A stretch of 64,000 nucleotides of DNA from Ruegeria meonggei (lineage in GTDB: Bacteria > Pseudomonadota > Alphaproteobacteria > Rhodobacterales > Rhodobacteraceae), in NCBI RefSeq assembly GCF_900172215.1, contig NZ_FWFP01000004.1, positions 1 through 64,000 on the forward strand. The letters are read 5' to 3'. A program made the translations under genes and the position numbers. Of the stretch, positions 8,731 to 17,441 are shown in pieces. Numbering within the stretch: the stretch's first letter is position 1; every line of letters starts with the position of its first letter. The notes under the pieces were generated by a model. It made no database searches. It was not told where the DNA came from and worked only from the letters and a program-made list of their open reading frames with translations.

Positions 8731-9891
8731 ATGCCAAATTCTGAAAACGACATCGCTGCGAATGACAAGCCAAGCCTGGCGTCCCGACTGTTTCGCGGGG
8801 GCGTTCGGTTGGGGCTGACCGTTAGTGTCATCGCTGTCGCCGCGGGGACCGTGTATTTCGGCGCGTCCGAGCTGTCGCGCCGCGCGAATGCCGTTCCGGC
8901 ACCAGATGCAGCGGCCGTGACCCCGGTGTCGGTGACGCCGATCCGGCAGGAAAGCTCTTACTTGGTGGATCGCGTCTTTATCGGCCAGGTCGAGCCTAAA
9001 CGCGCAGCCGATATCTCATTTGAACTGAACGGCACGCTTAGCGATATTATGGTGGATGAGGGCGACGAAGTGGACCGGGGTCAGCTTTTGGCAACGTTGG
9101 ATATCGCTTTGTTGGAGGTCGAGCGGGATCGCTTGACGGCGTCGCGCGATGCCATTGCGGCGCAGCTTGTGTTTGCCCAGAAGACCGTCAAACGTAACGC
9201 CAAGTTGATCGAGCAGGGATTTACCAGCCAGGCTCGTTTGGATGAGGCCATAGCGCTGCAGGACGAATTGCTGTCCAAGATGGGCGAACTTGACGCCGCC
9301 CTGCGTGATGTCACTGTTCGGATAGAAAAATCCAGCATTAAGGCGCCGTTCGCAGGCCGTATTACCACCCGACATGTGGATGGTGGCGAGACATTGAGGT
9401 CCGGTGACCTGGTGCTGGGCATGGTTGAAATCGTTTCGCCGCAGGTCCGGATCGGCATCCCGCTGGATATTGATCCTGCGCTTTTGTCTGACGTTCAGAT
9501 CGAAATAGCTGGCGAAAGCTTCCATGCGCAGCTTGATACATTGCGCCCCGACATTGATCCGCTGACCCGGACGCGGACCGCGGTGTTTGACCTGAAGGAT
9601 GGGCTGAGGGTCACGTTTGGACAGACAGCCCGCGTGCATATCAATGATCCGGTGGAAAGCGACGGGACATGGGTGCCTACAACTTCGTTGAAAGAAGGGA
9701 GCCGGGGTCAATGGACCTTGTTGGTTGCGGACACACAGAAAACAGTCCGCGTGGCAACAGTCGAGGTGCTGCATGCCGAGAATGAACGGGTTTTTGTCCG
9801 CGGCGAGTTTCCCGAGGGCACCGTCCTGATCGATCAGGGCCCACAACGCGTGACAGTTGGTCAGCACGTGGCCTTTGACACTCAGAAGTGA
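8731..9891 (+). CDS. RND efflux periplasmic adaptor (membrane fusion protein)
   Basis: A 386-residue adaptor of the HlyD/AcrA type. A single N-terminal membrane anchor lies at about residues 27-47, followed by the first barrel/lipoyl half (VEPKRAADISFELNGTLSDI, VDEGDEVDRGQLLATLD), a coiled-coil hairpin at about 130-190 and the second lipoyl half (IKAPFAGRITTRHVDGG). It bridges the inner-membrane RND pump and an outer-membrane channel. No channel gene is in the window, so a shared TolC-like protein is likely. The next gene starts 11 bases after its stop. A GAGG box precedes the ATG. Confidence 0.9.
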   Translation: MPNSENDIAANDKPSLASRLFRGGVRLGLTVSVIAVAAGTVYFGASELSRRANAVPAPDAAAVTPVSVTPIRQESSYLVDRVFIGQVEPKRAADISFELNGTLSDIMVDEGDEVDRGQLLATLDIALLEVERDRLTASRDAIAAQLVFAQKTVKRNAKLIEQGFTSQARLDEAIALQDELLSKMGELDAALRDVTVRIEKSSIKAPFAGRITTRHVDGGETLRSGDLVLGMVEIVSPQVRIGIPLDIDPALLSDVQIEIAGESFHAQLDTLRPDIDPLTRTRTAVFDLKDGLRVTFGQTARVHINDPVESDGTWVPTTSLKEGSRGQWTLLVADTQKTVRVATVEVLHAENERVFVRGEFPEGTVLIDQGPQRVTVGQHVAFDTQK

Positions 9892-9902
9892 CGGGGAAGA
9901 TC

Positions 9903-12900
9903 ATGGAAACGCTTACCTTTCGCCACCCAAGACTTGTTGCGCTGATCATCCTGGTTCTGGTGTCAGCGGGGTTGTCTTCGTTCCTGTCACTGGGTCGGCA
10001 AGAAGACCCAACCATCACCAATCTTTTTGCAACCGTTACGACACAGTTTCCTGGCGCAGATCCGGAACGGGTCGAGGCCCTGGTCACTGCCGAAATAGAA
10101 GAAGAGTTGCGCAAGATCGCTGAGGTCGACGAAGTCAGATCAGTCTCACGCTCTGGCGTGTCGGTGGTGTCGGTCGAATTGCTTGAGACATTGGACGAGG
10201 CCGCAATCGAACAGGTATGGGCCGAAGCCCGGGATGCCGTCGACGATGCGCAGCAGAACTTCCCCGCTGGTGTTTTGCCGCCCGAGTTCGATGCAGAAGG
10301 CATCTCTGCCTATTCGGCTGTTATCGCAGTGGCGGCGGAAAGTCCCGCTTATCCGGTCACTTTGCTATCGCGTCATGCCGAAGGCTTGGGTGACAGGTTG
10401 CGCGCCATTCCCAGCACGCGCGCCGTCGATTATTTTGGCCAACCCGAAGAAGAGGTTCTGGTCAGCGTCGATATGGACAAGGCCGCGGCGCTAGGGCTAA
10501 GCGCGGTTGAGATTTCGCAACGGGTTTCCCAGGCTGATGGCAAGGTTCAATCCGGCAGGCTGCAATCGGATGTGGATCTGACCATCAATATCAGCGGCGA
10601 GATTGAAACGCTGGACCGGATTCGAAACATCGTTTTGCGCGAAAGCGCCGAAGGCGCGGTGGTTCAGCTTGGCGATATTGCCCGCGTTGACCGGGGCGCG
10701 CGCGATCCAAGGTCCGCTGTCGCGTTCGCCAACGGCAAACCCGCTGTGCTGATCGGGGTTTTGGCGCAGGATGGTGTGCAGATTGATCGTTGGACTGGCT
10801 TCTTGCGTCAAGAGCTGGACGCGGGTGCTGCTTCGGTGCCTCTGGGCGTTCAGGAACTCTTACTTTTCGACCAAAGCCAGTACACGACGGATCGCTTGTC
10901 AGAGGTCGGTAGAAACATGGCCATCGGCGTAGCGCTTGTGGTGGCCGTGCTGTTCGTCACGCTTGGGGTGAGGGCTGCGGCGATTGTAGCTTTGGTTCTG
11001 CCGGTTGTTTCGCTTGCGACGCTTGCAACAATGAACATGATCGGGTTGCCCATTCACCAGATGTCCGTAACTGGCCTGATCGTGGCATTGGGATTGCTGG
11101 TTGATGCGGCCATTGTAATGACCGACGAGATCCGACGACGCCTGCAAGAGGGGATGGGCCGTGCCGCTGCGGTGCGCGATGCAGTGCGACGGCTGGCAGC
11201 GCCCTTGTTGGCGTCTACCGTCACCACAGCGTTGGCTTTCATGCCAATGATCCTTTTGCCGGGACCTGCTGGGGACTTTGTCGGCGCCATTGCTATCGCC
11301 GTAGTGTTGATGCTGATCTGGTCTTTGTTTGTTGCGCTGACCGTCACCCCTGCGGTTGCAGGGTGGTTCTTGTCGGACAAACCCAATGCCGGACCTCTGA
11401 GTCGGGGTATCAGCATTCCGGTTCTGGCCCGGTGGTTTGAGTCCTCAATTCGCCTGTCTGTCGCCAATCCGGTGCGGTCAGTTGCGCTGGCTTTGGTCCT
11501 GCCAGTGCTGGGCTTTGCGGCCTTTCCCACCCTGACCGCGCAGTTCTTTCCCGGTGTGGATCGCAATCAGTTCTATATCGAAATCGACATGCCCGGGGGC
11601 ACGTCAATCGCCAGCACGCAGAGAACGGCGCGCCAGATCGACGAAATGCTGTTAAGCGATGCGGGTGTCAAAAGTGTCTATTGGACCGTTGGCGAGTCCG
11701 GTCCGGCATTTTACTATAACATCGTTGGCAACCGCTCGCGCGAGCCGGGGTTCGCGCAGGCGATGATCACCACGCATACCGCTGACGACGCGGCGCGTCT
11801 GGTGCAAGGCTTGCAAGGCCGCCTTGATACGGATTTCACCAATGCACAGATCATCGTGCGCAATCTGGTGCAGGGTCCGCCGGTCGCGGCCCCGGTTGAG
11901 GTCAAAATTCAGGGGCAGGACATCACCGTTCTACGCAATCTGGGAGATGAGGTTCGGTCAATCATGGCCAATCTCGATCTGGTGACCCAGGCCCGCGCCA
12001 GCGTCAATGGCGGCAATCCCCAGATCCGGTTCGAGATTGACGAAGTCAAAGCCCGTTTGCTGGGGTTGGACGTTGCAGATATCGCGGGCCAGCTTGATAC
12101 CGCACTTGTCGGCATCACTGGCGGAACGCTGATCGAAGGCACCGAACAATTGCCCGTACGCGTGCGACTGGGGGACGAAGTCCGCTCGGATCTGAGCGCA
12201 ATAGTCAGCATGCCGATTCTTCTGCCAGATGCAGCCGTGGTTTCGGCCACCGGGGTCTTCCCTGCAGTGCCGTTGTCCGAACTGGCGGAACCGGTCATGG
12301 AACCGGCAGAAAGCGTCATCACGCGAACGGATGGGGTTCGGGAAAACACCATACAGGCCTTTATCGTTCCGGGTGTATTGCCGGAAGAGGCTCTTCAGGA
12401 CGTGTTGCGGGCTTTGGAGGCGTCGGGGTTTGTGCTGCCGCAGGGCTATACCATGTCTCTGGGCGGCGACAGCGACGCGCGGTCCAGCACTGTAGGCAAT
12501 CTGATGGCTTCGGTTGGGCTGATTGTCACGCTGTCCATCGCCACCATTGTGCTGACCTTCAACTCATTCCGGTTGACGGTTGTCACTTTGGTTGTTTGCG
12601 TTTTGTCGGCTGGTTTGTCGATGCTGTCGCTGGCCATCATGCAGTTCCCCTTTGGCATTCAGGCCATCATCGGGGTGATCGGGTCAATCGGCGTGTCGAT
12701 CAATGCAGCGATCATCATCCTGACCGGTCTGCAGCAGGACCCGATGGCCAGCCGCGGTGACCGGGCTGCCATGGCACGGGTTGTAACCGGATCAAGCCGT
12801 CACATCATCTCCACCACTGTGACGACCTTTGGTGGGTTCTTGCCCCTGATCCTGGGTGGCGGCGCGTTCTGGCCGCCTTTTGCGGTGGCCATAGCAGGAG

Positions 12901-13046
12901 GGGTGCTGTTGTCGACCGTGGTGTCGTTTTACTTCACCCCGCCAGTTTTCGCGCTGGTATACCGGGGGCGATTCAGGAAAGCTGCGCTGGCCGCGGCGCA
13001 GAGTTCAGACTCTGAACGCGGCCACTTACACGTGGCCGCAGAATAA
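9903..13046 (+). CDS. RND-family efflux permease
   Basis: A 1047-residue inner-membrane protein of the AcrB/HAE1 type with 12 expected membrane helices and two large periplasmic loops. The TM4 segment GLIVALGLLVDAAIVMTDEI retains one Asp (401), but the second relay Asp is Ala402. TM10 has GVSINAAII, with Ile933 where AcrB has the relay Lys. Proton coupling must therefore differ from AcrB. The start at 9903 follows GGGGAAG; a GTG at 9888 overlapping the upstream stop is possible. Substrate is unknown; TetR control suggests a toxic or hydrophobic compound. Confidence 0.9.
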   Translation: METLTFRHPRLVALIILVLVSAGLSSFLSLGRQEDPTITNLFATVTTQFPGADPERVEALVTAEIEEELRKIAEVDEVRSVSRSGVSVVSVELLETLDEAAIEQVWAEARDAVDDAQQNFPAGVLPPEFDAEGISAYSAVIAVAAESPAYPVTLLSRHAEGLGDRLRAIPSTRAVDYFGQPEEEVLVSVDMDKAAALGLSAVEISQRVSQADGKVQSGRLQSDVDLTINISGEIETLDRIRNIVLRESAEGAVVQLGDIARVDRGARDPRSAVAFANGKPAVLIGVLAQDGVQIDRWTGFLRQELDAGAASVPLGVQELLLFDQSQYTTDRLSEVGRNMAIGVALVVAVLFVTLGVRAAAIVALVLPVVSLATLATMNMIGLPIHQMSVTGLIVALGLLVDAAIVMTDEIRRRLQEGMGRAAAVRDAVRRLAAPLLASTVTTALAFMPMILLPGPAGDFVGAIAIAVVLMLIWSLFVALTVTPAVAGWFLSDKPNAGPLSRGISIPVLARWFESSIRLSVANPVRSVALALVLPVLGFAAFPTLTAQFFPGVDRNQFYIEIDMPGGTSIASTQRTARQIDEMLLSDAGVKSVYWTVGESGPAFYYNIVGNRSREPGFAQAMITTHTADDAARLVQGLQGRLDTDFTNAQIIVRNLVQGPPVAAPVEVKIQGQDITVLRNLGDEVRSIMANLDLVTQARASVNGGNPQIRFEIDEVKARLLGLDVADIAGQLDTALVGITGGTLIEGTEQLPVRVRLGDEVRSDLSAIVSMPILLPDAAVVSATGVFPAVPLSELAEPVMEPAESVITRTDGVRENTIQAFIVPGVLPEEALQDVLRALEASGFVLPQGYTMSLGGDSDARSSTVGNLMASVGLIVTLSIATIVLTFNSFRLTVVTLVVCVLSAGLSMLSLAIMQFPFGIQAIIGVIGSIGVSINAAIIILTGLQQDPMASRGDRAAMARVVTGSSRHIISTTVTTFGGFLPLILGGGAFWPPFAVAIAGGVLLSTVVSFYFTPPVFALVYRGRFRKAALAAAQSSDSERGHLHVAAE

Positions 13047-13048
13047 GG

Positions 13049-13078
13049 GGATGGTCTGCAGGCGCGCGCAGACCATCC
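13049..13078. terminator. Bidirectional terminator-like hairpin
   Basis: GGATGGTCTGC (13049-13059) and its exact complement (13068-13078) form an 11-base stem with an 8-base loop. It lies between the convergent pump and SnoaL-like genes. There is no strong T-run on either side. Confidence 0.7.
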
Positions 13079-13085
13079 GTCATTC

Positions 13086-13460
13086 TCACCCGATGCGCTG
13101 TTTGTAGTACGTGTCCTTGTGAACGATCAGCCCGTCGCGATAGGTCAGGATATCGACGCTGAGAAACGCTTCTGTCGTACCGTCCTTAAGCGTGGCCGTG
13201 CGACGGTATTCGCAATAGGCCTTGTTGCCGGAAATGGCGCAATCCAGCGTTTGCCAATGGACGTTTTCCACCTTGTCAAACAGGCCCGCGAACACGCTTC
13301 GGATTGTGTCCGCGCCTTCAAATCGCACGCCGTGTTCTTCAGGGCCAACAGCATGATCAAAGGTCGCGTCCGGCGCGAAATGCTTCATTACGGCGTCGAT
13401 ATCATTGGCGTTGAAGGCGTCGCCAACGGAATCCACCAGATCTTGGGTCAGTGCTGTCAT
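13086..13460 (-). CDS. SnoaL-like / NTF2-fold protein
   Basis: A 124-residue single-domain protein with the alpha+beta cone pattern of SnoaL-like isomerases and cyclases (AFNANDIDAVMKHFAPDATFDHAVG at the start, VDILTYRDGLIVHKDTYY at the end). The family includes cyclases, isomerases and small-molecule binders, so the reaction cannot be named. It is the last gene of the five-gene monooxygenase operon, and its start overlaps the hydrolase stop (ATGA). That coupling suggests it acts on a pathway intermediate or product. Confidence 0.75.
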   Translation of the reverse strand: MTALTQDLVDSVGDAFNANDIDAVMKHFAPDATFDHAVGPEEHGVRFEGADTIRSVFAGLFDKVENVHWQTLDCAISGNKAYCEYRRTATLKDGTTEAFLSVDILTYRDGLIVHKDTYYKQRIG

Positions 13461-14350
13461 AGGTTTGGTCCTTTTCCCTGAAGCATGTAACAGCTGTGTT
13501 TGAAGAAGGGGCTTGCCGGATCAACAAGCACGTTCAATTCGTCAAAATGATCGACCTCGGGCACGACATAAAGGCCCATCGGGCGGTCGGCGCCGTAGGT
13601 CTCGACATACATGTGGGCCTGGCGATGGAATTCAGCCGTTTCCGCACCACCGACCACAACCAGTTGCGGGGCTTTTGTGACCGGAGGGTGGTTGGTCATC
13701 GGGCTTTGCGCCTCAGCCTCGGCCTTGTCCATGCGGATGCCTGCATTCAGCGCCTCGGTCAGGCGCACCGGCTCAAGATAACTAAGCGGAGAAACCGGGA
13801 TGCCTGCCTTGATCAGATCCGCCGGCAGGTTGGCGGCATAGGTGGGCCAGTCCGTGGCCATCATCATCTGCGTGATATGCCCGCCCGCCGAATGACCCAT
13901 CACGGTAATGCGGTCAGGGTTTAGCCCAAGCTCCTGCGCGTTGCGCCATATATAGGTCATCGCCTCGCGCGCCTGTTCCGAAATTTGGGTGATCGTGACG
14001 GAGGGGCACAGATCATATCCCACCACCACCACGTTAAAACCCCGGTTTACAAAGGGTGGCGCAATAAAGCTGTAGATCGATTTGTCGCCGCGTTGCCAGT
14101 ACCCGCCATGAAAATAGACCAGCGTTGGCGCCGCGCTGTCACCGCATGAAAACACGTCGAGCTTTTGCTTTTCGCCCGCTCCATAGCGGTTATCAATCTG
14201 GCATGTGAGCGTGCTGCGCGCGGTTTCGCTATCGGCGGCCCAGCTGGGAATGATGGTTTCTTCATAATCAGGTCGACCAGCGCGCAGGTTATATTGGGCA
14301 TCAAACTCAGCCGGGGAAAAGCGGGTGTGATAAATCAGATTATCGCTCAT
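13457..14350 (-). CDS. Alpha/beta hydrolase (kynurenine-formamidase-like esterase)
   Basis: A 297-residue serine hydrolase. It shows the oxyanion motif YFHGGYWQ (HGGxW) and the nucleophile elbow VMGHSAGGHI. A distal acid and histidine are plausible in PEVDHFDELN. The HGGYW motif is typical of the formamidase/carboxylesterase branch. It is cytosolic, with no signal peptide. It overlaps both neighbours by 4 bases. In context it probably hydrolyses an ester, lactone or amide made by the monooxygenase two genes upstream. The true substrate is unknown. Confidence 0.82.
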   Translation of the reverse strand: MSDNLIYHTRFSPAEFDAQYNLRAGRPDYEETIIPSWAADSETARSTLTCQIDNRYGAGEKQKLDVFSCGDSAAPTLVYFHGGYWQRGDKSIYSFIAPPFVNRGFNVVVVGYDLCPSVTITQISEQAREAMTYIWRNAQELGLNPDRITVMGHSAGGHITQMMMATDWPTYAANLPADLIKAGIPVSPLSYLEPVRLTEALNAGIRMDKAEAEAQSPMTNHPPVTKAPQLVVVGGAETAEFHRQAHMYVETYGADRPMGLYVVPEVDHFDELNVLVDPASPFFKHSCYMLQGKGPNL

Positions 14351-14829
14351 CTCAAAGCCTCCGGCTGGGGCGCGGGGAAAAAGCTACCGCGGCAATAGAC
14401 AAGGGGGGGCACAGGTGCGTGCGTATACTCCAGCACCCGGCCCAGTAGAATCTCGTGATCGCCAGCATCAATACGGTCATGAACGGTGCAATCGAGATGC
14501 GCCGAGGCACCGGGCAGCAAGGGGGCCGCATGGCCAGGGGTCCAGTCCGTATCGGTGAACCGGTTTTCAACATTGCTGGAAAAGTGCAGCGCCAGATCTT
14601 TCTGGTCGGCGGACAGGATATTGATAGCGAAGTGATCAGATCCGGAAAGGGTAGGGAACACCCGGCCGGATTTGGCGACGCAGACCGATATCACGGGTGG
14701 GTCTAGCGAGACCGAAGTGAACGAGTTCGCCGTCAGCCCCCAGGGTTGGTGGTCGCAGTCATAGGCTGTCACGATTGTGACGCCGGTAGGAAATGAGCCA
14801 AGCGCTAATCGATAATCGCGGATATCCAT
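14347..14829 (-). CDS. Flavin reductase (RutF/HpaC-like)
   Basis: A 160-residue flavin reductase-like protein with the motif FPTGVTIVTA at residues 13-22 and NSFTSVSLDPPVISVCV. Such proteins make free reduced FMN for a separate monooxygenase. The start at 14829 gives the family N-terminus (MDIRDYRLALGSFPTG) and a TGATG overlap with the glutathione-transferase gene. It very likely supplies reduced flavin to the luciferase-like monooxygenase at the head of the operon, making a two-component system. It overlaps the hydrolase gene by 4 bases. Confidence 0.85.
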   Translation of the reverse strand: MDIRDYRLALGSFPTGVTIVTAYDCDHQPWGLTANSFTSVSLDPPVISVCVAKSGRVFPTLSGSDHFAINILSADQKDLALHFSSNVENRFTDTDWTPGHAAPLLPGASAHLDCTVHDRIDAGDHEILLGRVLEYTHAPVPPLVYCRGSFFPAPQPEALR

Positions 14830-15506
14830 CACAGTACTCCTTCGCTGGCGCAAGCCTCTTCCAAGGCCGCCCACTCATCCGGGTTAGTTCCGAAATGCCG
14901 CATGACATGGTCCTGAAAGGCGGGGCGATCCGCCAGGCGCTGATACCAGGCCTCGACATTTGGCAGAGGTGGGCGATCAACCTCGACCGTGAAATAGCGA
15001 TACACCACGCAGCCAAGGGGGATATCGCCCATCGTAAATGCGTCACCGCAAACATAGGGACGATCCGCCAGATGCCCTTCGGCCACCGACAGTGCCTTGT
15101 GCGCCTGATCCCGCAAAGCAGTAATTTTGGCGGAGTCGCGTTGGTTCGGTTGGGTGCGGACCGTGGCGAAAAACAGCTGGATCACCGGCGTGAAGGCCAG
15201 GCTTGCCGACCATTCCATCCACTGATCGGCCACGGCGCGGGTTTGGACATCGGATGGGCTCAGCGTGCCCGACCCATAGCGATCACACAGATAGCGCACG
15301 ATGGCCAGGCTTTCCCACAACGCGAAATCCCCGTCCCGGATCGCTGGGATCATGCGGTTGGGGTTAATCTGCGCGTAAGTGTCCGTGTCCAGCTTGCCAA
15401 AGCTACCGCCCGCCAATTGCAGGGTATAGGCCAGACCCAGCTCGTTGGCGGTCCAGATCACCGGGATCACGTTTGACGAATAAGGCCTTCCCCAGATCTC
15501 AAGCAT
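14829..15506 (-). CDS. Glutathione S-transferase family protein
   Basis: A 225-residue protein. The N-terminal thioredoxin-like domain (residues 1-80) ends in GDFALWESLAIVRYLCDRYG, which contains the glutathione-binding ES pair. The C-terminal half is helical. The start MLEIWGRPYSSNV at 15506 is chosen because it begins with the beta strand and SS active-site region and overlaps the monooxygenase stop by 8 bases. Glutathione transferases in catabolic operons conjugate or isomerise intermediates, or remove thioether links; which applies here is open. Confidence 0.82.
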   Translation of the reverse strand: MLEIWGRPYSSNVIPVIWTANELGLAYTLQLAGGSFGKLDTDTYAQINPNRMIPAIRDGDFALWESLAIVRYLCDRYGSGTLSPSDVQTRAVADQWMEWSASLAFTPVIQLFFATVRTQPNQRDSAKITALRDQAHKALSVAEGHLADRPYVCGDAFTMGDIPLGCVVYRYFTVEVDRPPLPNVEAWYQRLADRPAFQDHVMRHFGTNPDEWAALEEACASEGVL

Positions 15507-16689
15507 CAGCCAGCACCCGTTTCTGAGCGATCGATTCAGTGCCGAATTTGGGCACGACATGTTCGAACAGGCGATGCCAGCTGGCCAGGATCTTCTCGTA
15601 AGGAACGCCGGTGTATTGCTGCATCAGCATCAGGTGGTCCAACCCGATGGTCTCTTGTTTTTCGGCAAAGCGTTCGGCCACAAAAGCGGCGTCGCCCACG
15701 ACGATGATGCCGCGTTTGTTGAGGAAATCGAACCAGTCCATCGCTTCGTCCTCGGCGGTCATCTCCTCGCCGACATCCAGGTAGCCATGCTTGGTCCATT
15801 CGCCCGCAGGCCGCGAGCCGCCGAGGAACTCATAATATGCGTTGATCGCCGGGCGGATGGTTCTGTCTGCCTCTTCCATGCTCTCTCCGACATAGAATGC
15901 GGTGCAGACTCCCACACCTTCGCCCAGTTTCACTTCACGCCCTTCGCGTTTGGACAGCGCGTCACGGTAGGGTTCCCAACATTTCAGTGTGCTTTTGGGT
16001 CCAGCGGACATTGAGATCACGCCCCAGCCTTTCTCGCCCGCAAGCTTGAAGGTCGGCGGTGCGTTCGACATCAACCAAACCGGTGGGTGGCCGTCCTGAT
16101 AGGGGCGCGGATGCACATACATCGCTTTGTATTCGCCGTCCTCAGCGTGGTAACGCGGGTCCAGAGGTTCGAAAAAGCGGTTGGTTTCCTTCCAGCCTGG
16201 CACCGGGAACTCATAGAATTCACCCTTGTGAGTGAAAGCCTCGTTGGTCCAGGCCTTCAGAATGACTTCAAGGCTTTCCTGATACAGGCGCATCACCTTG
16301 CCGTTGTCCCGTCGGTCCGCATCCTTGTTGAACTGCAGCGTTGAACGTTCGTTGATGCCTTTTGCCACGCCAAAATCCACACGCCCTAGGGTCATATTGT
16401 CCAACATCGCCACATCTTCGGCCACGCGCAACGGGTGCCAATCGGGCAGGATGATCGGTGCCGTTCCGACCCGCAGCTTTTTGCAATGGGCTGCCACGTG
16501 AGTGCACATTTGCACCGGATTGGGCGGCGCGTTCATGAACCCGTTATGGGCGAAATGATGTTCGGTGAACCACGCGGTCGTAAACCCGGCCTGCTCGGCC
16601 AATGTGCATTGCTCAAGGATCATTTCAAGCGTTCGGGTCCAGGGAATCGTCTCTCCGGGGCTGAAATTGGCAATCAAATCAAAGCGCAT
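15499..16689 (-). CDS. Luciferase-like (LLM class) flavin-dependent monooxygenase
   Basis: A 396-residue bacterial-luciferase-type TIM barrel. Family signatures are GFTTAWFTEHHFAHNG near residue 45, VGTAPIILPDWHPLRVAEDVAMLD and GRVDFGVAKG. It uses reduced FMN, presumably from the reductase two genes downstream, and oxygen to oxidise an unknown substrate. The start at 16689 gives MRFDLIANFSPGE; 26 upstream in-frame codons lie in the operator region and are rejected. It is the first gene of the operon, opposite an XRE-cupin regulator. Oxidation of a sulfur compound, amine or hydrocarbon would all fit the family. Confidence 0.85.
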   Translation of the reverse strand: MRFDLIANFSPGETIPWTRTLEMILEQCTLAEQAGFTTAWFTEHHFAHNGFMNAPPNPVQMCTHVAAHCKKLRVGTAPIILPDWHPLRVAEDVAMLDNMTLGRVDFGVAKGINERSTLQFNKDADRRDNGKVMRLYQESLEVILKAWTNEAFTHKGEFYEFPVPGWKETNRFFEPLDPRYHAEDGEYKAMYVHPRPYQDGHPPVWLMSNAPPTFKLAGEKGWGVISMSAGPKSTLKCWEPYRDALSKREGREVKLGEGVGVCTAFYVGESMEEADRTIRPAINAYYEFLGGSRPAGEWTKHGYLDVGEEMTAEDEAMDWFDFLNKRGIIVVGDAAFVAERFAEKQETIGLDHLMLMQQYTGVPYEKILASWHRLFEHVVPKFGTESIAQKRVLADA

Positions 16690-16713
16690 GACGATCCCTA
16701 AGGTTGTTGCGAG

Positions 16714-16774
16714 TAGTTGAATTACGTTCTCAATTTCAACTAAGTTGAATTTGGGTAGAAAAATCAACTAAAAT
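16714..16774. promoter_or_regulatory. Operator cluster with four copies of TTCAACTA-type half-sites
   Basis: TAGTTGAA (16714-16721), TTCAACTA (16735-16742), AGTTGAA (16743-16749) and TCAACTA (16764-16770) lie in the 101-base divergent gap. TTCAACTAAGTTGAA (16735-16749) is a perfect 7+1+7 palindrome. A plausible rightward promoter TTGAAT (16745-16750), 18-base spacer, TAAAAT (16769-16774) overlaps the sites, so the XRE-cupin protein could regulate both directions. Confidence 0.65.
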
Positions 16775-16790
16775 CTTTTATTCCGCATGT

Positions 16791-17408
16791 ATGATTAATG
16801 ACCTTCCCGAAACTGACGCCCAACGGCTGGGCAGCGAAATCCGCGAAGTGCGCAAGGCGCGGGGCCTGACCCTGAAAGGCCTCTCGGACGAGGTGTCTTG
16901 TTCAACTGCCTATCTCAGCAGGATGGAACTCGGCTCGGCCAAAGTGTCGGCCGAACTTTTGCGGGAAATCAGCGCCGCGCTGAGCGTGGAACCGGATTGG
17001 TTCTTTCCGATACAGGCCGGAACGGGACCCCTGGAGCGCAGGCATGTGGTGCGGGCCGGAAACCGCCGTAACCTTTCTGGTATGTATACCCGAACTGCAA
17101 CAGAATTGGGGTTTGAGGATGAATTGCTGTCCAGCACCCTATCCGGGGATTGCTATTTGATCCTGTCGCGGTTCCCACCCGGCGCGGGTTCGCTGCCCGA
17201 GCTGACCGAAGGTTATACGTTCGAGGGCGAACAGCACGCGATTGTCGTAACCGGTGAGGTTGAGCTGCGTCTGGGGGACGAGGTGATCGTCTTGCGCCAA
17301 GGCGACAGTTTCTCCTACCCTTCGGTGATCGCGCACCGGTTTCGGAACCGCACGGACAAAGAGGCGACGATGGTCTGGGCGATGTCACCGGTACGGATCA
17401 GCTGGTAG
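16791..17408 (+). CDS. XRE-family regulator with C-terminal cupin domain
   Basis: A 205-residue regulator. The HTH_3 domain (about 10-65: RLGSEIREVRKARGLTLKGL, VSCSTAYLSRMELGSAKVSA) is followed by a cupin barrel (about 115-195, ending RQGDSFSYPSVIAHRFRNRT). Cupin-type XRE proteins bind a small effector, and many control adjacent catabolic operons. It is divergent from the monooxygenase operon, with four repeated half-sites in between, so it is the probable pathway regulator and its ligand may be the substrate. No good Shine-Dalgarno precedes the ATG. Confidence 0.87.
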   Translation: MINDLPETDAQRLGSEIREVRKARGLTLKGLSDEVSCSTAYLSRMELGSAKVSAELLREISAALSVEPDWFFPIQAGTGPLERRHVVRAGNRRNLSGMYTRTATELGFEDELLSSTLSGDCYLILSRFPPGAGSLPELTEGYTFEGEQHAIVVTGEVELRLGDEVIVLRQGDSFSYPSVIAHRFRNRTDKEATMVWAMSPVRISW

Positions 17409-17441
17409 GTATCTTGCGGTGTGTGGCCGATAGATGGATTA

